A stretch of 64,000 nt of DNA. Origin: Saccopteryx bilineata (taxonomy: Eukaryota > Chordata > Mammalia > Chiroptera > Emballonuridae). Location: positions 277,464,482 to 277,528,481 of the forward strand of contig NC_089490.1 of assembly GCF_036850765.1 (NCBI RefSeq). Reading direction: 5' to 3'. The first letter of the stretch is position 1. Each line of letters begins with the position of its first letter. The notes beneath the pieces are model-generated. The model was not told the DNA's origin. It saw only the letters and a program-made list of their open reading frames with translations, and ran no database searches. Position numbers and translations under genes: made by a program. Positions 57,992-64,000 of this stretch are shown here, piece after piece.

Positions 57992-59494
57992 GTAAGCAAC
58001 AGTGAATTTCAGTGTTGTCATTTCTTGATACTTTAGGGTTCAGACTTTCTGGAGTCATTGCCAAGTACGAATATAGGTGTTTTCTGCTGCACTGATAACA
58101 TATTTTATTTTAACTCATGGAAGATGTATGACTCTATCCATATGCAGATACTTCGTCATTAGTCAAATGAATCATTCCTGCAGGTGCCTGGGGAAGCCTG
58201 GGCCGCTGACATCTTTATGATGATTATATAGTCCTTGTGTCTCATGCAACTAAAAATAGCTCCCTAAGATGAAACATTTCAATAGGCTCACATTTTTCTG
58301 TGTAAGGAAAAAATAGTGCCTATTAAATCTCTTGAATTTGCTTAGTGTGACTCTTTGCTTTGAATATGCTTTTTTTTGCTATGACTTTTGATAAGTAAAG
58401 CTGAAATAGAGACCAATTACCCAGTTGGTTCAACTGCCTGATTTTCTGTGCAAATGTGATTGATTTTTGCAGTGGACTGAAAAATAGGCATCCATGTTAT
58501 CTCCCTAAACATCCTTGCTAGGTAATTGTTTTTACCTATCAGCTCAATCAAATTCATCTGACTTCTTACCCAACTATTCTGCTGTGTCAATGTCAGCAGC
58601 CAAAAGAGCTAAAAACTTAGTTTTGACACAATCAACAGTTCAAATGCTATAGAAATATTTACTTGGATCCTATATATTCTTATTGATCAATATCACCCCA
58701 TTAAATTTAATTTCTAGATAAAATAAAATAAAATAAAAAATTGACATTCTGCTCCAAAACAATACTTTTGAATATTGTTGACTTATTAAAGTTTATATAA
58801 TAGCACCTTTGACCCAGCTGGCTCAGAAACACAGAAGCAGCATTTTAGCATGGGAGTGGGCTTTGCATTCTGTCCTCTTGGGGACTAAAAGCTTTTGAAA
58901 GACTCCTATCTCCTAATGCCAAGAGGGTTGGCCAAGAAAAGTGGTTTTCACACTTGGGTTAGATATGGAAGGTCTTTTGTCTGTGTAGAGACATTAGCTG
59001 GTGGCCTCCATTAAAACAGAATCACTCCCCACTAATGTCATCCACTCTGGACCTTCACTCCCTCTGAGGGCAGCAATATCCCTGGACCCGGGGTGTTGTC
59101 CAAAGAGCCACAGGGCTGCTGTGGCTCTAGCCCCCTAGACCCAATCCTCCTGGACCCATTTTCAGTGGTGTTTCGAGCATAAAGTTCACACTGTGAGCCG
59201 ACTGCCTGGATCCGACCTACACTCCACTGCTGACCCTGTTCGAGCTCCACCAGGGACCCCACCTCCTTGACCCTCACAATCCCTACTTATAAAATGCAGA
59301 CAAAAACACGGGGCTGATAATGCTTTTCTACAATTCCCAAAACCAAAATCTCTGAAAAGTGATTTTTCATCACTTACCTGGCATCAAAGCCTGACCTGAC
59401 CTGACCCATTTGCTGCAGAATTAACCAAATATGCCAGGAAAAGCACTGGCATATCCACTTCCCCCACATTTCATGGCAGCATCATTAAAGGGGT

Positions 59495-59925
59495 TGGTCC
59501 TTCCATAAAGGACTGGATAAAGATTGTAGATGTGGTATGCAGATACTATAGAATTCTACTCAGCCATAAGAAAAGATGAAATATTGCCATTTGTGACATG
59601 AATGGATCTTGAGAGTATTATGCTAAGTGGAATAAGTCAGTCAGGAAAAGCTAAGACCCATATGATTTTACTCACATGTGGAACATAAAATTGAAACTCA
59701 TAGACACACACAACAGGATGGTGGTTACCAGAGGGAAGGGGTATGGGAGGTAGTAAAGGGTAAAGAAGATCAAATATATGGTGACAGAAGGTGACTTGAC
59801 TTTGGGTGGTAGGCACACAATGCAGTATACAGATTATGTATCATAGAAACGTACACTTGGAAAGTTATACAATCTTATTTACCAATGTTACCTTAATATA
59901 TTTAATATAAAATAATAACTTCACA
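59495..59925 (+). mobile_element. L1 3' UTR fragment
   Basis: GAATTCTACTCAGCCATAAG, ATGCTAAGTGGAATAAGTCA, GATGGTGGTTACCAGAGG and GACTTGACTTTGGGTGGTAG are L1 3' landmarks in sense on the plus strand, opposite to SEMA5A transcription. Confidence 0.78.
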
Positions 59926-61169
59926 AGAGTAAGAACAATCTAACCATTATTTTGTCAATGGACACTAGTTAAGTCACCTTCTGAACTTCTTCTCTGGTAA
60001 CTGTGTTTTTCATTAAAGTTTCCCATTTATTTTTTGAATAAATTTTAATCAACTGATATTTTGCTCTTAAAAAAAAAAAGAAGAAATTGGTTACCAAGTG
60101 TGGCCCCCAGACCCTGCAGGGGCATTCTGTAATGTATAGTATATGCACATATGACCCATTTACAATATAAAATGTGTTCAATTCCAAACCCTTCCTTATC
60201 TCCAATTCTTTTACTTACATAAAGAATTATGGACTTTGGCACCGACATGAATGCTTGTTTCAAGGATCAACTAGGATCCTTGTCATTTAATACAGTGTCT
60301 GACACATAGTGACTAATTTCAAAATATTAAGGGATTTTTGTGATTATTTTGATTTAAAGTGGCATATATTCCTCTTACAGGTGGATCTCAAGTTAGTCAC
60401 GACTGGTCTGTGAACTCAATGTCTGTTAGGTCAGACATCAGACAATGTCCATCTGAGGACTGAACCACTGGCTCCAGAGGCCTTGGGGCTGTTTCTTCCC
60501 TACTAGAAGCACAAAGCCCCTCATACAACCAGCACAGAGTGAGTGCTCAGCAAAGATCACTGAATGAATGGATAAGAGATGGCTGGCTAAACAGAAAGGA
60601 TGTAACAGGCAGTGAACTCTTATTAAGTGTACTTAACAATAGTAAGTACATTTCTAAAATATGCTCAGAAGATTCAGATTCCATTTGAGCATAAGCAGAG
60701 ATCAAAGCCCACTGGGCTGAGTTGTCTCAGATTCTCCTGGTGAATGGATTATAACAGGAATGACTATTAATACGTCATCAGCCCATGAATACATACATAT
60801 GACAATCACTGACTTGGTGTGAATTTTAGCTCTGATTAACACAGGTGGACAGGGGCTGGGCTTGGACATATGAACAGTCAGCTTCTTCCATCCAGACAAG
60901 ACAACATAGACAGTAAAGACCAAATTAATCACAGATTTGAACCTGAAAGTGTTGATTTTTGCCATTAAGAGTTTTGAGAAGTTCAAAACATACTTCTACA
61001 GATATAGGTAGAACATTATACCCCCTTACAATTTTGTCATTCCAGCAGTCTGGAGATTTGAAGCTGGCTGCCATGAATTTGCATTATAAGTATAAACAAA
61101 ATGTTTGGATACAGTTTTCCTCATGGGAACTCTCATATCTCTATTTAGTATCTGTACAGTTATCAAGAT

Positions 61170-61395
61170 ATCAAGATCACTGGTTCATAAAACAGCATTT
61201 ACCAGAATCACCTGAAAGGCTTATTAAAGCAGAGTGCCGAGTCCCACTCAAAGAGGTTCTAAATCTGTAGGTCAAGGCGGGGCCTGGAAATCTGTATTTA
61301 CCTCAGGTCCCCAGGTGATGCTGGTGTTGCTGGTCTGGGAACCCCACATGAGAATCACAATTGAGAAGTCAAACATTGACTCTTAGCATTTGTAC
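61170..61395. mobile_element. hAT-Charlie-type non-autonomous repeat (MER3/MER20-like)
   Basis: AGAATCACCTGAAAGGCTTA, GAGTCCCACTCAAAGAGGTT and GGTGATGCTGGTGTTGCTGG are typical of the eutherian MER3/MER20 group. The subfamily is not resolved. Confidence 0.6.
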
Positions 61396-61530
61396 TACTG
61401 AACAATAAAGTGTTTGGGATCCAGGTGATTCTCTGGTCTTTTTATTTTTCCTAACAATAGAAACACCATTCAGCTAATAGCAGAAGATATCAGAAATCAA
61501 TTAGAAAGTAGTTAAAAAGGAAGAACTTAC

Positions 61531-61578
61531 CTCCACACCTTCTCTCTTCCACGCTACTTGATCTTGCTACAGAAACTT
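61531..61578 (-). CDS. SEMA5A: SEMA5A juxtamembrane micro-exon
   Basis: A 48-nt exon between the last thrombospondin repeats, which lie outside the window, and the membrane span. On the minus strand the acceptor TTTTTGTTCTTCCAG ends at 61579 and the donor GTAAGTTC begins at 61530. It opens with two bases of a Glu codon, encodes VSVARSSSVEERRCG and ends with the first base of another Glu codon, which the exon at 55692-55903 completes. This matches the human EVSVARSSSVEEKRCGEF stretch as I remember it, with K to R at one position. Both ends are in phase 1, so skipping this exon would keep the frame. Confidence 0.93.
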
Positions 61579-62413
61579 CTGGAAGAACAAAAATCCAATC
61601 ACAATGTGTAAAGATTATTGAGAAGAAAGAGCACTTTAATGATGCACTTACAAAACATCTAATGATTTTGAGTTTTATGTTAGTCAAAGCTCCAAAAACC
61701 CAATTTAAAATATATATATATATTGATTTCTTTCTTTGTTTAATCAACCTGAGCTGTATTTGGTCAAGGTCATTTTGATTGGAAAGGGTGAGATTCATTA
61801 TCACAGATAGAAAATGCAATGGTCCCTAAGCTAAAACCAGGGCAGTAGCTTTAAAACAAGGCCAGAGAATGTGCTGATTTTCTGCTCTGATACATTGTGC
61901 CAGCTGTGGAACCCCACGGTGTTCGCTTGTGGTATTCCTGCCTCAGATCTTTTGTTTCATCAAAGCCCATGTTGTCACATTCCCTGCAGAGAGGACCAAT
62001 CCACCAAGTGCTCCAAGGAAATGGCCAGAACAAATAAAGTCCCCATCAGACCCCGCTGATGCTTAGCAGTGCCACTTGTGAGATGCCAGTGTGGGGAGAA
62101 ATCCACCTAAACAATAAAGCACCATTTCCAGAAGCCAGAAATGTTATCCTCTCCTGTACTGACTTTTCATTAGATAAAAAGAATTAAAAATATATCTATA
62201 ATTAAAAAGAGAAACAACAATAATAAATATTGCAGTTTTATACCATACCTGATGGAAGTGCCTTATAGGGCTAAGGCTAACACTGTCTCTTCCATAAATG
62301 AAATAAAATGAATACTACCTATTACTGCTATGTAAGAGGTTGGTCTCTGCTTTGGTCCATGTCTCAGTTCTAACCCACTCAGGGACTATATGTGAAATGC
62401 TGTGTGGTGTATT
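61579..62413 (-). other. SEMA5A: SEMA5A intron, proximal part
   Basis: Intronic sequence upstream of the 48-nt exon, continuing beyond the hAT element to outside the window. A short (TA)n run lies near 61711-61722. No further SEMA5A exon is visible up to 64000. Confidence 0.7.
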
Positions 62414-62421
62414 TACTAGAC

Positions 62422-64000
62422 CAGGGATAGGGAACCTATGGCTTCCAAGACAGATGTGGCTCTTTTGATGGCTGCATCTGGCTTGCAGACAAATCTTTAA
62501 TAAAAAAAAAAATAATGTTAAAAATATAAAACATTCTCATGTATTACAATCCTTTCATTTCCTACTGCTCATGTTTATGGTTGTGGGTAGCTGGAACCAA
62601 TCACAGCTGTCCTCCAGGACAACACCAAATTTTTATTGGATAATACGTAACATACACGGGTCATTGTGAGGTCAGGAAGTAAACTTCCCTCCTTTTAATC
62701 AAGTAGTCAAACTAACTAATTGCAGAAACCCTTTTGAAGAAGAAGATGGCTAAAAGAAAAAAAGATGAGGAGTATCATACTTTTCAGCAGGAATGGACAG
62801 AGGAATTTGCCTTTGTGGAGAGAGCAGGTTCTGCAGTGTGTCTAATATGCAATGATAAAATTACATCGATGAAATGGTTAAATATAAAGTGGCACTTTGA
62901 TACATGCCATACTACATTTGCATTGAAATATCCAGCGGGGGACAGCAGGAAGAAAGCATGTCAAGAGCTACTGTGCAGACTGCAAGCTAGTCAGCAGCAA
63001 CTCCATGTTTGGACCCAACAAGGTGACTGGAAATCGGCTAGCTTTGCTGATGCTTCAGCAATTCTGAGAAACGGAAAGCCATTCACAGATAGGGAGTATG
63101 CCAAAACATTCATGCTTGATGTTGTCAATGAACTTTTTGATGACTTTTCGGATAAAGACAAGATAATCAAACAAATAAAAGACATGCCTCTGTAGAAAGA
63201 ACTGTTCACAATTGTACTATCATGATGGCAAATCAAATTGAGGCAACACAAGTGAAGGACATAAATGCAGCACCATTTTCTCTCACTTTGGATGAGTCAA
63301 CAGACATAAGCCATTTATCCCAGTTCAGCGTGATTGCAAGGTATGGTGTCGGTGACACACTACCTGAGGAAAGTCTTGCTGTTTTGCCTATGAAAGAGAC
63401 AATAAGAGGGGAGGATTTATTCCAGTCTTTCGCTGAGTTGGCTAAAGAAAAAAATCTACTGATGGCTAAACTTATTTCGGTGTGTACTGATGTTCTCCAT
63501 GCATGGTGGGGAAAAACAGAGGATTTGTAGTGCTTCCTCATGAACATGAAAAGAGACCCATCCTAAGTTTTCACTGCATCCTACATCAGGAGAAACTGTG
63601 TGCTCAGATGTGTGGTGAGCAGCTTGGTGAGGTGATGTCACTGGTCATTCGGGTGGTCAACTTTATCGTTGCCCGAGCTTTAAATAATCGCCATAGTTTA
63701 AAACACTGCTGGATGAAGTTGGGAATAATTATCCTGGTCTGCTTTTGCACAGCAATGTGCATTGCTTGTCAAGAGGGAAGGTGCTCAGCTGTTTCCCGGC
63801 TTGTCTGAGCGAAATCCGGACTTTTCTTGAAATGAAAAATGTCGAGCATCCTGAGTTAGTTAACACTGAGTGGCTCCTGAAGTTCTACTATCTTGTGGAC
63901 ATGACTGACATCTGAACCAGCTCAATGTGAAAATGCAAGGTATTGGAAATACAGTCTTATCCCTTCAACAAGCAGTGTTTGCATTTGAAAACAACCTGGA
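62422..64000 (+). mobile_element. Full-size hAT DNA transposon, 5' part (runs off the window)
   Basis: Left end CAGGGATAGGGAACC with the following ATGTGGCTCTTTTGATGGCT region is the end of a hAT family known from bats. A non-coding 5' leader of about 310 bp precedes a transposase reading frame (62734 onward). The putative left target duplication is TACTAGAC (62414-62421), but the right end is beyond 64000, so neither the length nor the duplication can be confirmed. Confidence 0.82.
62734..64000 (+). pseudogene. hAT transposase pseudogene (GTF2IRD2-type), BED finger
   Basis: A transposase of the hAT family whose relative was captured as the C-terminal part of the mammalian GTF2IRD2 proteins. 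The first open segment (62734-63195) starts with a Lys-rich nuclear-localization-like run and has a BED zinc finger with C36, C39, H54 and H59, then the EYAKTFMLDVVNELF region. Apparent one-base losses shift the frame near 63194, near 63491 (in the SVCTDG motif, which carries a catalytic-type Asp) and near 63690, with another near 63911. The coding segments 63222-63530 and 63503-63808 are the following pieces, and family-like sequence continues in another frame to the window end. It therefore cannot make an active protein. The gene lies opposite to SEMA5A within its intron. Confidence 0.88.

Larger units (their letters stand above)
55904..61530 (-). other. SEMA5A: SEMA5A intron between the juxtamembrane and transmembrane exons
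   Basis: About 5.6 kb. It begins GTAAGTTC at 61530 and ends TCTTCCCAG at 55904 (minus strand) in phase 1. It contains the 37-bp exon copy (57421-57457), exon-like cassettes on the plus strand (57200-58000), a (TG)n(CG)(CA) tract at about 56574-56593, an L1 3' end (59495-59925) and a hAT-Charlie-type repeat (61170-61395). Confidence 0.9.

Noticed and set aside
1..64000. CRISPR array, bacterial operons, prophage
   Set aside because: No spaced identical repeats and no prokaryotic gene organization; the window is mammalian.

Overview
The window is eukaryotic nuclear DNA, almost certainly from a bat (Chiroptera). It is AT-rich and gene-poor. It is packed with tRNA-derived SINEs of types I know from bats: a Rhin-1-like family, a family beginning like GGCCCTGGCCGGTTGGCTCA, a short family with a TCGACCTGG-type core, and one VES-like copy. 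It also has L1 3' ends and many hAT and mariner DNA transposons, including a decayed full-size hAT. I cannot fix the species; the Rhin-1-like copies suggest a rhinolophoid or related lineage, but only weakly.

The only host gene I can support is SEMA5A (semaphorin 5A), on the minus strand. Its last three coding exons are here, each with AG/GT splice sites and compatible phases: 61531-61578 (juxtamembrane), 55692-55903 (membrane span and start of the cytoplasmic tail) and 52640-52759 (last 39 residues and stop). A long 3' UTR probably runs from 52639 down to about 47140, where there is an AATAAA on the minus strand. The rest of the gene lies beyond 64000. Positions 1 to about 47000 are downstream intergenic DNA with no convincing gene.

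Layout: 1-2450 is an L1 composite with a twin-priming inversion and an inserted palindromic MITE. 2800-5000 holds two SINEs and an antisense L1 end. 8540-9145 is a run of three SINEs. 12869-15860 is dense in SINEs and contains a hAT MITE with a perfect 8-bp target duplication. 19170-21300 has three DNA transposons. 24174-24881 and 27545-28973 have SINE and L1 pieces. 37448-38640 has a hAT MITE followed by a solo LTR. 39279-39880 has a mariner-like MITE and an L1 end. 47140-64000 is the SEMA5A 3' end, its introns and their insertions, ending in a broken hAT transposase at 62422-64000.

The observations I would look at first are: a 37-bp piece of the SEMA5A cytoplasmic-tail exon copied in direct orientation into the preceding intron; exon-like cassettes on the opposite strand in that intron (57200-58000); the relic autonomous hAT element with a BED finger; and the clean MITE and solo-LTR insertions with exact target duplications. 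I found no wholly new biological system.
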